59,783 nt of DNA, taken from positions 1-59,783 of the forward strand of contig NZ_LGDE01000338.1 in assembly GCF_001279725.1 (NCBI RefSeq). Reading direction: 5' to 3'. The notes below the pieces were generated by a model that saw only the letters and a program-made list of their open reading frames with translations, was not told the DNA's origin and searched no databases. Below are positions 25,331 through 34,296 of the stretch, piece after piece. Position 1 is the first letter of the stretch. Each line of letters opens with the position of its first letter. Origin of the DNA: Streptomyces sp. WM4235. Its GTDB lineage: Bacteria > Actinomycetota > Actinomycetes > Streptomycetales > Streptomycetaceae. The translations under genes were made by a program, and so were the position numbers.

Positions 25331-26833
25331 CTACTGCCCCGGCTTCGCGCACACCACCTGGTCACCGGTGACCACCGCCGTCGCTCCGCCCTGGTACGGG
25401 TCCTCCGCCCGGACCGGCACCACCTTCTTGTAGTCCGCGCCCGCGATCACCAGCACCGTCCGTCCCTGCCCGGCGACCGCCCGCAGTTCGCTCCCGGGCA
25501 GTGCGGTCGACACGGTGCGGGCCGAGCGGTCCCAGCGGGGGTCGTACGACACGACCGTGCGCTTGACCTCCCGGCTGGCGCCGTTGCCCGGGGCCCGGGT
25601 GGTGTCGAAGCCGGTGGCCCGCAGGCCCTCGTCGACGCGCCCGCCGAGCCCGTCGATCCGGGTGCCGTTCTCCACCTGGACCCGGATCTGCGCCGGAGGC
25701 ACGTCCACCGCCACCGCGGGCTGTCGGGCGGGGCGACCGGGGCGGACGGGCTGGAGCGGCTGGTCCCGGCGCACCGAGTCGAAGAGCTTCGCCGCCTTCG
25801 CCTGGTCCCACTTCACGGTCGAGCCGATGCCCTTGACGCTGTACGAGGGGTCGCCGATCGGCACCGAGGCGAACTCCGAGGACGAGGGCGTGAACTCGCG
25901 CATCGCCTGTCCCAGGGCCAGCATCTGTTCCGAGCCGAAGCCCTCGTCGGCCCGGACCGAGCCCAGCAGGGTCGAGCTGACCTCCTTGAACTTCACCGGG
26001 TTCAGCAGCACCCCGCCGCCGGTGGCCTGCTTGATCAGCGCGGCCACGAACCGCTGCTGGCGCTGCATCCGGCCCAGGTCGGAGGCGCCGTCCACATGGC
26101 GCGAGCGCACGTACTGCAGGGCCTGCCCGCCGGTCAGCCGGTGTGTGCCGGGCAGCAGGTCCAGGCCGGTGTTGGCGTCGCGCATGGCCTTCGCCGTGCA
26201 GATGTCCACGCCGCCCATCGCGTCGACGGTCCTCATGAAGCTGGTGAAGTCGACCTCCAGGTAGTGGTCGATCTTCACCCGGGTCATGTTCTCGACGGTG
26301 CGGACGGTCAGGTTGGGGCCGCCTTCCGCGTAGGCCGCGTTGAGCTTCACCCCGTGCGCCTTGTGGTCCTTGCCGGTGGTCAGGTCCCGGTGGGCGGGGA
26401 CCTCGGCGTAGCTGTCCCGGGGGAGGCTGATCACGCTGGCCCGTTCCCGGTCGGCGGACAGGTGCACCAGCATGATCGTGTCGGTGCAGTGGCAGGGGGC
26501 GCCGCCGAGGCGGTACTCCCGCTTCTCCTCCGGGGTGATCTTCTCCCGGCCGTCCGTGCCGACCAGCAGGAAGTTCACCCCGTGCCCGGCCTGGGGGCGG
26601 TTCTTCATGTCCTTGAACGGGTCGACCCGTTCGATCCCCGTGTCCAAGCCCGTCATCACGGCGTGTCCGACCGCCCCGGAGCCGAGCACCACGATCGACA
26701 CCCCGGCCGCGAGCCGCACACCCCACCGGGGCTTGTCCCTCCGCCGGCGCGCCGGACCACCGCCACCGCGACGCGACGTGCGCTGCGACTGCTGTGGCCT
26801 GGCGGGACGGGTGGGGCGGTGCGGCTGGGGCAC
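25331..26833 (-). CDS. LCP family protein 2 with LytR_C domain
   Basis: 500 residues from a GTG at 26833 that has GGAGG seven bases upstream; longer frames reach 27352 but run into the divergent gene. Basic N-terminus, helix about 40-58, LCP domain (FLLVGTDGREKITPEEKREY, TIMLVHLSADRERASVISLP, KLNAAYAEGGPNLTVRTVEN, IDHYLEVDF, LQYVRSRHVDG), and a C-terminal LytR_C domain (IRVQVENGTRIDGLGGRVDE to LVIAGADYKK). Same reaction class as the others. Divergent from the ExoA-like gene at 27045. Confidence 0.9.
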   Translation of the reverse strand: MPQPHRPTRPARPQQSQRTSRRGGGGPARRRRDKPRWGVRLAAGVSIVVLGSGAVGHAVMTGLDTGIERVDPFKDMKNRPQAGHGVNFLLVGTDGREKITPEEKREYRLGGAPCHCTDTIMLVHLSADRERASVISLPRDSYAEVPAHRDLTTGKDHKAHGVKLNAAYAEGGPNLTVRTVENMTRVKIDHYLEVDFTSFMRTVDAMGGVDICTAKAMRDANTGLDLLPGTHRLTGGQALQYVRSRHVDGASDLGRMQRQQRFVAALIKQATGGGVLLNPVKFKEVSSTLLGSVRADEGFGSEQMLALGQAMREFTPSSSEFASVPIGDPSYSVKGIGSTVKWDQAKAAKLFDSVRRDQPLQPVRPGRPARQPAVAVDVPPAQIRVQVENGTRIDGLGGRVDEGLRATGFDTTRAPGNGASREVKRTVVSYDPRWDRSARTVSTALPGSELRAVAGQGRTVLVIAGADYKKVVPVRAEDPYQGGATAVVTGDQVVCAKPGQ

Positions 26834-27044
26834 GGGGGACACCTCCGCGGGGACGACCGGAACGGCTGGGGCTGCCGGGGCTTCTGTGGTGAAAAGTCGG
26901 CTAAGTGGGGATGGCGACCGATTTGGCAGATCGTCAGAACAGTAGGCCCATACGATCAGCATCTGTCCGTACCGCCCGTTCGCCGCGCACCCGGTTCCCC
27001 CGTACGCGGTAACGTGACACCGATACCCGACCTTGAAGGACCAC

Positions 27045-28085
27045 ATGCCCGCCCAGCAGCCCGCAGTCTCGGTGATCATGCCGGTGCTCAACGAGGAGCG
27101 CCATCTGCGCGACTCCGTCCGCCACATCCTCGGACAGGAGTACGCGGGCGAGATGGAGGTGGTGATCGCGCTCGGGCCGTCCGAGGACCGCACCGACGAG
27201 ATCGCCGCCGAGCTCGTACGCGAGACCGCCTCCCATCCCCGGGCGCGCGTACACACCGTCCCGAACCCCACCGGCCGCACCCCCGCCGCCCTCAACGCCG
27301 CCATCAAGGCCTCGCGCCACCCCATCGTGGTGCGCGTCGACGGCCACGGCATGCTCTCCCCGAACTACATCGCCACCGCGGTACGCCTCCTGGAGGAGAC
27401 CGGCGCGCAGAACGTCGGCGGCATCATGCACGCCGAGGGCGAGAACGCCTGGGAGGACGCCGTCGCCGCGGCGATGACCTCGAAGATCGGCGTCGGGAAC
27501 GCGGCGTTCCACACCGGCGGCGAGGCCGGCCCGGCCGAGACCGTCTACCTGGGCGTCTTCCGCCGGGAGGCCCTGGAACAGCAGGGCGGGTACAACGAGG
27601 AGTTCATCCGCGCCCAGGACTGGGAGCTGAACTTCCGCATCCGCGAGGCCGGCGGGCTCATCTGGTTCTCGCCCGAGCTGAAGGTCCAGTACCGCCCGAG
27701 GCCCTCCGTGCGGGCCCTCGCCAAGCAGTACAAGGACTACGGGCGCTGGCGCCACGTCGTGGCCCGCTACCACTCGGGCTCCATCAACCTGCGCTACCTC
27801 GCCCCTCCGACCGCCGTCTGCGCCATCGCGGCCGGCGTGGTCGCCGGCGTGGCCGTCACGCCCTGGGCCCTCGTGGTCCCGGCGGGCTACCTCGCGGCGA
27901 TCGTCGCGGGCTCCCTGCCGGCCGGCAAGGGGCTCTCGCTCAAGGCCCGGGCGCAGATCCCCGTCGCCCTCGCCACCATGCACATGTGCTGGGGCTTCGG
28001 CTTCCTGACCAGCCCGCGGGCGCTCGCGAACAAGGTCATCGCGAGCCGCCGCCCGTCGGTGCGCCGGGACACCGCGGAAGTCTGA
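27045..28085 (+). CDS. ExoA-like glycosyltransferase family 2 membrane protein
   Basis: 346 residues. Catalytic part VSVIMPVLNEERHLRDSVRH, VVIALGPSEDRT, VVRVDGHGMLSPNYI (DGH in place of the usual DxD), then EEFIRAQDWELNFRIREAGG (acceptor-site QDWE). Two or three helices at about 250-330. Resembles succinoglycan-type ExoA transferases. Start ATG 27045 with GAAGGA five bases before it. Probably adds sugars to a lipid-linked envelope polymer that LCP proteins later attach; that link is inference. Confidence 0.87.
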   Translation: MPAQQPAVSVIMPVLNEERHLRDSVRHILGQEYAGEMEVVIALGPSEDRTDEIAAELVRETASHPRARVHTVPNPTGRTPAALNAAIKASRHPIVVRVDGHGMLSPNYIATAVRLLEETGAQNVGGIMHAEGENAWEDAVAAAMTSKIGVGNAAFHTGGEAGPAETVYLGVFRREALEQQGGYNEEFIRAQDWELNFRIREAGGLIWFSPELKVQYRPRPSVRALAKQYKDYGRWRHVVARYHSGSINLRYLAPPTAVCAIAAGVVAGVAVTPWALVVPAGYLAAIVAGSLPAGKGLSLKARAQIPVALATMHMCWGFGFLTSPRALANKVIASRRPSVRRDTAEV

Positions 28086-28110
28086 GCCCGAACCGGCCCA
28101 CGGAAACCCG

Positions 28111-28151
28111 AAAGGGGTGACCCGGTCCCTCGCGGACCGGGTCACCCCTTT
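28111..28151. terminator. Strong terminator after the ExoA-like gene
   Basis: 18-bp perfect stem (28111-28128 with 28134-28151; AAAGGGGTGACCCGGTCC) and ctcgc loop, followed by tt. Confidence 0.9.
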
Positions 28152-28152
28152 T

Positions 28153-28190
28153 CCGTGCCGCCGCCCCGCTCGCGCGGGGCGGCGGCACGG
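28153..28190. terminator. Second terminator, after LCP 3
   Basis: 17-bp perfect stem (28153-28169 with 28174-28190) and tcgc loop, one base after the first hairpin and one base before the stop of the - strand LCP gene. The pair insulates the convergent genes. Confidence 0.85.
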
Positions 28191-28191
28191 T

Positions 28192-29871
28192 TCACCAGCG
28201 GTACGGCTTGTACACGTCCATGCAGGCGTCGCTGTCCGAGCCGTTGATCGCCTCGGCCGATTCCGGGACCGCCCCGGCCTCCGGCGGCGCCTGCCGCGGG
28301 TAGGCGGCGCCCTCGCGCCAGTCGGCGCCCACGATCACGGTGATCCGCGACACCTCGGCCGACAGCTGTACCGACGTGTCCGGGACGCCCAGCGCGGCCG
28401 CGACGCTCCGCGCCTCGTCCGCCAGGTCCGCACTCGGGTAGCGGATCACGGTGGTCTTCTCCGGGGTGAGCCCGGACGCCGCCTTGGCGGCGGTGAAACC
28501 CTTGCCCACGAGTGCCTGCGCGACGGCGCCGGCCCGCCCGTTGACCAGCGGCATGCCGGCGCCCGTGCCGTTGACCACGGACACGTTGACCTTGTCGGGC
28601 GCGGTCACCGGAGCCTTCGAGGGCTCCGGGCCCGGCGAGGCCGGAGGCGACGCCGGGCCGGACGGCTTCGCGCCCTCGGGGGCCTGCGGGGCGCCGTTCT
28701 TGTCGAAGGGCACGTCCTTGCGGACCATCGTCCACAGCTTGTCGGCGTCCGTCGGGTTCACGACCAGCCGGTCGACGTCCAGCGGGTCCTGGAGCGTGGG
28801 CATCGTGGTCATCGTGATGCGGTTGGTCGGCACGTTCTTGAGCTGCATCGCCAGGGAGCCCAGCTTCTTGACCGAGCCGATCTCCTCGGACACCTCCAGC
28901 GCCTTGGTCGCCGCCTCGGCCAGCGCCGTGATCCGACCGACGTCGGTGAACGCGTTCTGCCCCTTCAACTCGCGCATCATCGAGTTCATGTACATGTGCT
29001 GGGCCTGCGCCCGGCCGAGGTCGCTGCTGAAGGCGTGCCGGGTGCGCAGCCACTGGAGCGCCTGCTCGCCCTTGACCTTCGTCTTGCCGGCCTTGAGCTT
29101 GAGGCCCGAACCGCCGCCGGCGGTGGGCAGGGGCCGGTCCCAGACGTTGTTCTTCACACAGACCTCGACGCCGCCGATCGCGTCGGCCATCTGCACCACA
29201 CCGGAGAAGTCGATCGTCATCCAGTGGTCGATGTAGATGTTGGTCAGCTTCTCCCAGGTGGCGAGGGTGCAGCCGGGACCCCCGCGCCCGAGGGTCTCGT
29301 TGATCATCGCGTTGGTCTTCTTGAACTTCTCGCCGGTCTTCGGATCCGTGCACTCCGGTATGTCCACCCGGGTGTCGCGCGGGACGCTGACCACCGAGGC
29401 GTTCTGCCGGTCGGCGGACACGTGCAGGAGCATCTGCACGTCGGCGAGCGGGGGAGAGCCGACACTGTCGCGGTGACCGCCGAGTTCGAGGTTCTCCGGC
29501 TTGTTCCGGCTGTCGGAACCGAGGAGCAGGATGTTCAGCGGGCGCTGCCCGTCGGCGTTGGCCTCGGATCTCTCCACGCCGCTCTCGCCGCTCAGCCGCT
29601 GGCCACTGCGGATGTTGCCGTCGAGGTGGCGGTAGTACAGGTAGCCGGCCGCGGCGGTCGCGAGGATCAGGAACGCCAGGACCGCGGCCACCCAGAACAG
29701 CACGCGCCGTCTGCGGCGCCTGACGGGGGCCGCCCGGTGACCCGAGCCCCGGGAACCACCCGAGCCGGACCGGGGCGGGGGCACGCTGCCGCCCGAGGCC
29801 CCCGCACCGTCGGGTATGCCACCGACGGCCTGGTCGGGCGCCCCCTCCCCACGCACGCTGCTGTGCCCCAC
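28192..29871 (-). CDS. LCP family protein 3 with LytR_C domain
   Basis: 559 residues. Gly/Ser-rich cytoplasmic N-terminus, Arg cluster, helix about 57-79, LCP domain (NILLLGSDSRNKPENLELGG, VQMLLHVSADRQNASVVSVP, IDHWMTIDFSGVVQMADAIG, LQWLRTRHAF), Pro/Ser linker, and LytR_C (VNVSVVNGTGAGMPLVNGRA to ITVIVGADWR). Ends in a short Asp/Tyr/Trp tail (ACMDVYKPYRW). GTG start preceded by a G-run. Same strand as LCP 4 and LCP 5 upstream, but terminators and 140-220 bp gaps separate them, so they are probably expressed independently. Confidence 0.9.
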   Translation of the reverse strand: MGHSSVRGEGAPDQAVGGIPDGAGASGGSVPPPRSGSGGSRGSGHRAAPVRRRRRRVLFWVAAVLAFLILATAAAGYLYYRHLDGNIRSGQRLSGESGVERSEANADGQRPLNILLLGSDSRNKPENLELGGHRDSVGSPPLADVQMLLHVSADRQNASVVSVPRDTRVDIPECTDPKTGEKFKKTNAMINETLGRGGPGCTLATWEKLTNIYIDHWMTIDFSGVVQMADAIGGVEVCVKNNVWDRPLPTAGGGSGLKLKAGKTKVKGEQALQWLRTRHAFSSDLGRAQAQHMYMNSMMRELKGQNAFTDVGRITALAEAATKALEVSEEIGSVKKLGSLAMQLKNVPTNRITMTTMPTLQDPLDVDRLVVNPTDADKLWTMVRKDVPFDKNGAPQAPEGAKPSGPASPPASPGPEPSKAPVTAPDKVNVSVVNGTGAGMPLVNGRAGAVAQALVGKGFTAAKAASGLTPEKTTVIRYPSADLADEARSVAAALGVPDTSVQLSAEVSRITVIVGADWREGAAYPRQAPPEAGAVPESAEAINGSDSDACMDVYKPYRW

Positions 29872-29962
29872 GTGTACCCCCCCTAAAGATCACTGCTGGT
29901 CGGTGTGCTGCCGGTCCCACCGGCCGCCACCGCCCGTGGTGCGGCGGTGGTGGCCGGTGTGT

Positions 29963-29997
29963 CGGCGAACGGCCGCCGGTGTGGCGGCCGTTCGCCG
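29963..29997. terminator. Terminator after LCP 4
   Basis: 15-bp perfect stem CGGCGAACGGCCGCC (29963-29977) with 29983-29997, loop ggtgt, 16 bases beyond the stop of the - strand LCP 4 gene. Confidence 0.85.
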
Positions 29998-30012
29998 GAG
30001 CGTGCGCGTGCC

Positions 30013-31752
30013 CTACTTGGCGCAGACGGCCTTGTCCGCCTCCACCCGCTGGAGACCCTCGGGCGCCTTCTGGGGGGCGGCCGCGGTCAACGGGCTCCCC
30101 GCTTCCTTGAAGTCCGAACCGAGCGTGAGCTTCATCGGCGTCTTGCCCCCGGAGTCCGCCGTGCCCACCTTCAGCGCCGAGGCCGACAGCCCCATCATGT
30201 CCGCCAACGCCCGCGCCTGGTCGGCCTGGTCGGGGGCGTACTCCAGCTGCGTGGTGGCCACCTTCGACGGCGCGTTGCCCCGGTTGGCGGCCTTGTTCAC
30301 GCCCTTGCTGTTCTGCAGCCAGTTCAGCGTGGTCTGCGCCGAACCGGAGGGGCCACCGCCGTTGAAGACGTCCACCCGGACGTCCCCGGCGGGTGAGCGG
30401 GCGCCCTGGAGCTGGGCGTCCTCCTTGGTCTTGGCCTCCTTGTCGGCCGCGGCCTTCGCCGCCTTGACCTCCGTGAGGGAGACGTCGCCCCGGATCATCT
30501 CCAACAGCGGCTTGGCCAGCGTGTTGTTGAGGACGACCGTCGCCTTGCGGTTCGCCGGCTCGGCCGGGTTGTCGAGCACCGGCAAGGTGGTGAAGGTGAT
30601 GTTCTGCAGATCGATGCCCTTCAACTCGCCCGCAAGTGAGGTGAGTTGCTTGATGCCACCGATGCCCTGGTCCACGCTCAGCGACTTGGTGGCCGCCTCC
30701 GCGAGGGAGAAGAACTTCTTCGGGCTGGTCAGCGTCTCCTTGGACTTCATCTCGCGCATCATCGAGCCGAGGAACTGCTGCTGCGTCTGGATGCGGTCCA
30801 GGTCGCTCTCGTTGCCGAAGGCGTGCCGGGTCCGTACGAACGCCAGCGCCTGCTCGCCCTGCAACCGGTGTTCGCCCGCCTTGAGGTTGAGCTTGGAGTC
30901 CTTGTCGTTGACGTCCTTCTCCACGCACACCGGAACGCCGCCGACGGCCGTGCTCAGGTTCTTCACGGCGTTGAAGTCGACCATCATGAAGTGGTCGACC
31001 GGGACGCCGGTCAGGTTCTTGACCGTGCTCATCGTGCAGCCCGGGTCCCGGCCCGACTGCCCCAGGCTGGTGTTGAAGCGGGTGCCCTTCTCGGCGGGCA
31101 CCTGCTTGACCGAACCGTCCGGCTGCTGCGAACTGCACGCCGGGATGTCGGTGATCAGGTCACGCGGGATGGACAGCGCCGTCGCGTTGGAACGGTCCTT
31201 CGACACGTGGAAGAGGATCGTGGTGTCGGCGTGCCCGACACTCCCCGAGTCCCCGTAGCCCTCGTTGCCCGCGCCACTGCGCTTGTCGGTGCCGATCACC
31301 AGGATGTTGATCGCGCGGCCCTTGCTGAAGGTGCCCGAACTCGCGCCGGGGGTGTTGATGACGTTGATGTTGCCGTTCAGGTGCTGGTAGTAGAGGTACC
31401 CCGCCAGCGAGCCGCCGAGCAGCAGGAACGCCAGCGTGCCGCCGGTGATCGCGAGCCGCTTCTTGCGCTTGCTCGGGCCCCTGCCGCCGGCCTTGCGGGA
31501 ACGCCCGCCGCGTCGACCGCCGGGCGGCCCGTCGCCGCGGCGCGGCTTCGGGACTCCGGGTGTCGCGGGGGTGCCTGTTCCCGGGGGAGCGGGACGGGTC
31601 GTACGGGATCTGCGGGGGGTGGCGACGGAAGGCTTCTGTTGCTGCGCAACGGAATCGCCCAGTCGCAGTTCGTAGTTGCCGGTGCGAGGGTTGAGAACCC
31701 ACTGGTCTGCGGGGTCGATCTCGTCTGCCCGCCCACGGCTTTGCGCATCCAC
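30013..31752 (-). CDS. LCP family protein 4 with LytR_C domain
   Basis: 579 residues from GTG 31752 (GGAGGA about 11 bases upstream). The N-terminus MDAQSRGRADEIDPADQWVL, then NPRTGNYELRLGDS, is a conserved streptomycete leader for this paralogue. Arg-rich linker, helix about 101-122, LCP domain (INILVIGTDKRSGAGNEGYG, TILFHVSKDRSNATALSIPR, VDHFMMVDFNAVKNLSTAVG, LAFVRTRHAFGNESDLDRIQ) and LytR_C (VRVDVFNGGGPSGSAQTTLN onward). The frame extends upstream to 31830 but starts there are not supported. Confidence 0.9.
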   Translation of the reverse strand: MDAQSRGRADEIDPADQWVLNPRTGNYELRLGDSVAQQQKPSVATPRRSRTTRPAPPGTGTPATPGVPKPRRGDGPPGGRRGGRSRKAGGRGPSKRKKRLAITGGTLAFLLLGGSLAGYLYYQHLNGNINVINTPGASSGTFSKGRAINILVIGTDKRSGAGNEGYGDSGSVGHADTTILFHVSKDRSNATALSIPRDLITDIPACSSQQPDGSVKQVPAEKGTRFNTSLGQSGRDPGCTMSTVKNLTGVPVDHFMMVDFNAVKNLSTAVGGVPVCVEKDVNDKDSKLNLKAGEHRLQGEQALAFVRTRHAFGNESDLDRIQTQQQFLGSMMREMKSKETLTSPKKFFSLAEAATKSLSVDQGIGGIKQLTSLAGELKGIDLQNITFTTLPVLDNPAEPANRKATVVLNNTLAKPLLEMIRGDVSLTEVKAAKAAADKEAKTKEDAQLQGARSPAGDVRVDVFNGGGPSGSAQTTLNWLQNSKGVNKAANRGNAPSKVATTQLEYAPDQADQARALADMMGLSASALKVGTADSGGKTPMKLTLGSDFKEAGSPLTAAAPQKAPEGLQRVEADKAVCAK

Positions 31753-31974
31753 GGTTGCTCGAATCCTCCGTCGGTGCCTCGCGATGCGCCTCCCCCAAGG
31801 CGCACGGTCAACGTCCGGCTGCTGGTGCAAGGCCTCTTTGCTGGCCGGTGCACCGGATCGCTCACCCTATCCGGCCAGGTCAACCGCAAACCATGCTGGT
31901 GACAAATTCCACTCCCCTTATAACGCCCCAAATCGCCCAACCGGCCTGGTTCGGCACCGGCCTTTTGGATTGCT

Positions 31975-33189
31975 TTACCGGCAGTTCGCGGCGTCCGCGG
32001 TGGTTCCCGTGAAGGTGGGGACGGGTGAGGGGCCCGTGCCGGTTCCGCTGGGACGGGGTTCGGGGGACGACGTTCGGGTGTGCGAGGTGCGCTCGTTGCG
32101 CTCCCGCTCCTCCATCGGCGACGGGGGAGTCACCTTCAGGGGCTTGTCCGCGCGCAGTTGTCCGAACAGTCGACCGGCCTCGGGTTGTACCAGTTCGTCG
32201 CGGTTCGGATTGGAAGGATATGGTCGGCGAGGAACCGTGAGGAACGTTATGTGTTCGGTCGGTATGTTCCTTACGCCCCGCACGAGTTCGTACAGCCCCC
32301 GCAGTGACGCGAGCCCCGGGTCCGTGGTCACCGAGGACGTCGCCGCGTTCAGCACCGGGTAGAGCCGCGTCGGATTCAGCAGCACCCCGTTGCTCTGCAC
32401 CTTGTTCACGAGCGAACCGAGGAACTGCTGCTGCCGCTCCATCCGGTCGGTGTCGCTGCCGTTGCCCAGGCTGTGGCGGGCCCGCACGAAACCGAGGGCC
32501 TGCTCGCCCCGGAGCAGGTTCCGGCCGGCCGGCAGCCTCAGCTTGGCCTCCGTGTCGTTCACCGGCCGCCCGAGGCAGACCTCCACCCCGCCGACGGCGT
32601 CCACCATCTGCTTGAAGCCGCTGAAGTCCACCACCATGTGGTGGTCGATCCGGATCCCGGTGAGCTTCTCGACCGTACGGATCGTGCAGGCGGCGCCGCC
32701 CCACTCGAAGGCCCAGTTGAACTGCGCGAGCTGTTCGCGGGTGCGCTGCCCGTCACCCTTGAGGCAACTCGGCACGTCCGTCATCAGGTCCCGGGGGATC
32801 GAGACCGCCGCGGCGCTCTTCCGGTCGGCCGGCAGGTGCAGCAGGATCACGGTGTCCGAGCGCTGGGTGCCGCGATCCGGCCCGTACTTCGCGTTGCCCT
32901 TGCCGGAGCGCGAGTCCGAGCCGATCAGCAGGATGTTCTGGGAGCCGTTCGCGAGGTGCGTCGGGCGCTCCCGCTCGTACCGCTCCAGCTCGGCGGCCGC
33001 GGAGCTGTCCTCGGTGATGTTCCCGTCGAGCTTGTGGTAGGCCCACCAGCCGCCGGCCGCCCCCGCGAGCACCAGCACGGCCACCCCCAGCCCGGCCCGG
33101 CGCAGCAGTCGGCGCCTGCGGCCGTGCGGGGTCTTCCGGGGCCCCCCGGCCGCGTCGGTGCCGCCCGGTATGCCTGCGCTGTCCGTCAC
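31975..33189 (-). CDS. LCP family protein 5
   Basis: 404 residues, GTG start. Basic N-terminus, helix about 32-51, LCP domain (NILLIGSDSRSGKGNAKYGP, TVILLHLPADRKSAAAVSIP, CTIRTVEKLTGIRIDHHMVV, LGFVRARHSLGNGSDTDRME). It ends in a Ser/Thr/Pro-rich tail and has no LytR_C domain, like LCP 1. Contains a Cys in SIPRDLMTDVPSCLKG and CTIRTVEKL that are also present in LCP 3 and LCP 4 at equivalent points, suggesting a shared disulfide in this subgroup. Confidence 0.9.
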   Translation of the reverse strand: MTDSAGIPGGTDAAGGPRKTPHGRRRRLLRRAGLGVAVLVLAGAAGGWWAYHKLDGNITEDSSAAAELERYERERPTHLANGSQNILLIGSDSRSGKGNAKYGPDRGTQRSDTVILLHLPADRKSAAAVSIPRDLMTDVPSCLKGDGQRTREQLAQFNWAFEWGGAACTIRTVEKLTGIRIDHHMVVDFSGFKQMVDAVGGVEVCLGRPVNDTEAKLRLPAGRNLLRGEQALGFVRARHSLGNGSDTDRMERQQQFLGSLVNKVQSNGVLLNPTRLYPVLNAATSSVTTDPGLASLRGLYELVRGVRNIPTEHITFLTVPRRPYPSNPNRDELVQPEAGRLFGQLRADKPLKVTPPSPMEERERNERTSHTRTSSPEPRPSGTGTGPSPVPTFTGTTADAANCR

Positions 33190-33408
33190 TGGCGTTCCGT
33201 CCCCTCGCCGTACCGGGAGGCCGCACGGGTGGATGTGGCCTGAGCCGATCCTGCCCCCGAGTCGCCGAGGCGGCCCGGGGGCGACCCCTTGTAAAGGGCC
33301 GAACGGGTGACAAATCGCTCGATGTGGGCGCGGTGCGGCGCGGGTGAGGGGGCCGGACCACGCCGAGGGGTCCGGAAGGGGCGACGGAACCCGGGCGGCG
33401 CGGGAGAC

Positions 33409-34158
33409 TCAGACGGTGTGGGTGACCCGCTCGCTCTCCACCCGCTGCGCCCGCCCGCCCTCGGAGAGCCGGTCCAGGTTCCGGCACAGCACCACGGACC
33501 CGCCCGAGGCCAGCGGCGCGAAGAGACCGGCCGACAACCCCTCCCAGGTGTCGTACCCCAGACCGGACAGCACCCGGGAACCCTCGCCGAGGCCGAGCTT
33601 GGCCGCGTCCTCGCGGGCGCGCGCGACCAGGTCCGCGTACGAGAGCTCCTCGCCGCCCACCACCAGCCCCGGACCGTCGGCGTCCACCGGCTGGAACGGG
33701 GCGAACCGGTCGCCCTGCCCCGGAACCTCCACCGCGTAGTCCGCGAACCCGGCGGGCGGCTGCGGGAACCTGCCGCCCAGCGGACGCAGGGCGAGCGCGA
33801 CCCGCTCCCCACCACACGCGGAGGCCTCCTCCAGCGTGTCGGGACCGGTCACGACGAGGTCCGCGGCGGCCGGATCCCCGCCCACCTCCGCGACCACCCC
33901 GACGGAGGCGCAGGCGAGCAGCCACACGGCGCCCTGCCAGTGCGCGGGAAGCAGCAGCGCGAGCCGGTCGCCGGGCTCCGCGCCCAGGTCGCCCTGGAGC
34001 AGATTGGCGGTCTTGGCCACCCAATTGGCGAAGGTGGCGACGGACAATTCGACGCGCTCGCCCGTGGCGTCGTCGTAGAAGGTGACGAGCGGGCGGCCCG
34101 GATCGGCGGCGAGCGCGGATCGCAGCAGGTCGGCAGGGGTGCGGTCAGTGGCGTTCAC
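33409..34158 (-). CDS. TIGR03089-family protein (truncated AMP-binding-like fold)
   Basis: 249 residues from GTG 34158. DLLRSALAADPGRPLVTFYD, ELSVATFANWVAKTANLLQG and GDRLALLLPAHWQGAVWLLA resemble the N-terminal part of acyl-adenylate-forming enzymes, but the ATP/AMP motifs and C-terminal lid are absent. This is the TIGR03089 family, of unknown role, frequent beside LCP genes in actinobacteria. A TACCCT box lies seven bases before the start. Confidence 0.85.
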   Translation of the reverse strand: MNATDRTPADLLRSALAADPGRPLVTFYDDATGERVELSVATFANWVAKTANLLQGDLGAEPGDRLALLLPAHWQGAVWLLACASVGVVAEVGGDPAAADLVVTGPDTLEEASACGGERVALALRPLGGRFPQPPAGFADYAVEVPGQGDRFAPFQPVDADGPGLVVGGEELSYADLVARAREDAAKLGLGEGSRVLSGLGYDTWEGLSAGLFAPLASGGSVVLCRNLDRLSEGGRAQRVESERVTHTV

Positions 34159-34165
34159 CCGCCAC

Positions 34166-34171
34166 AGGGTA
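34166..34171 (-). promoter_or_regulatory. -10 box (TACCCT) of the TIGR03089 gene, probably leaderless
   Basis: On the - strand TACCCT is followed by seven bases (gtggcgg) and the GTG start at 34158. Confidence 0.45.
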
Positions 34172-34296
34172 CGCGGCGCCCTCCTCCGTACGGCGGCCCC
34201 GGACTCCCCCGTACGGGGGAGGGGTATCGACGTCGTACCGGACGGGGCGTCAGTTCTCCGATGGCGCGCGCCGGTGAGCGTGCCGAGCATCTTTTC

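Noticed and set aside
26834..27352. Upstream extension of LCP 2
   Set aside because: It would overlap the divergent glycosyltransferase gene; GGAGG seven bases before GTG 26833 fixes the start.
33307..34296. Upstream extension of the amidase frame
   Set aside because: It lies antisense to the TIGR03089 gene; a signal peptide begins at ATG 34297.
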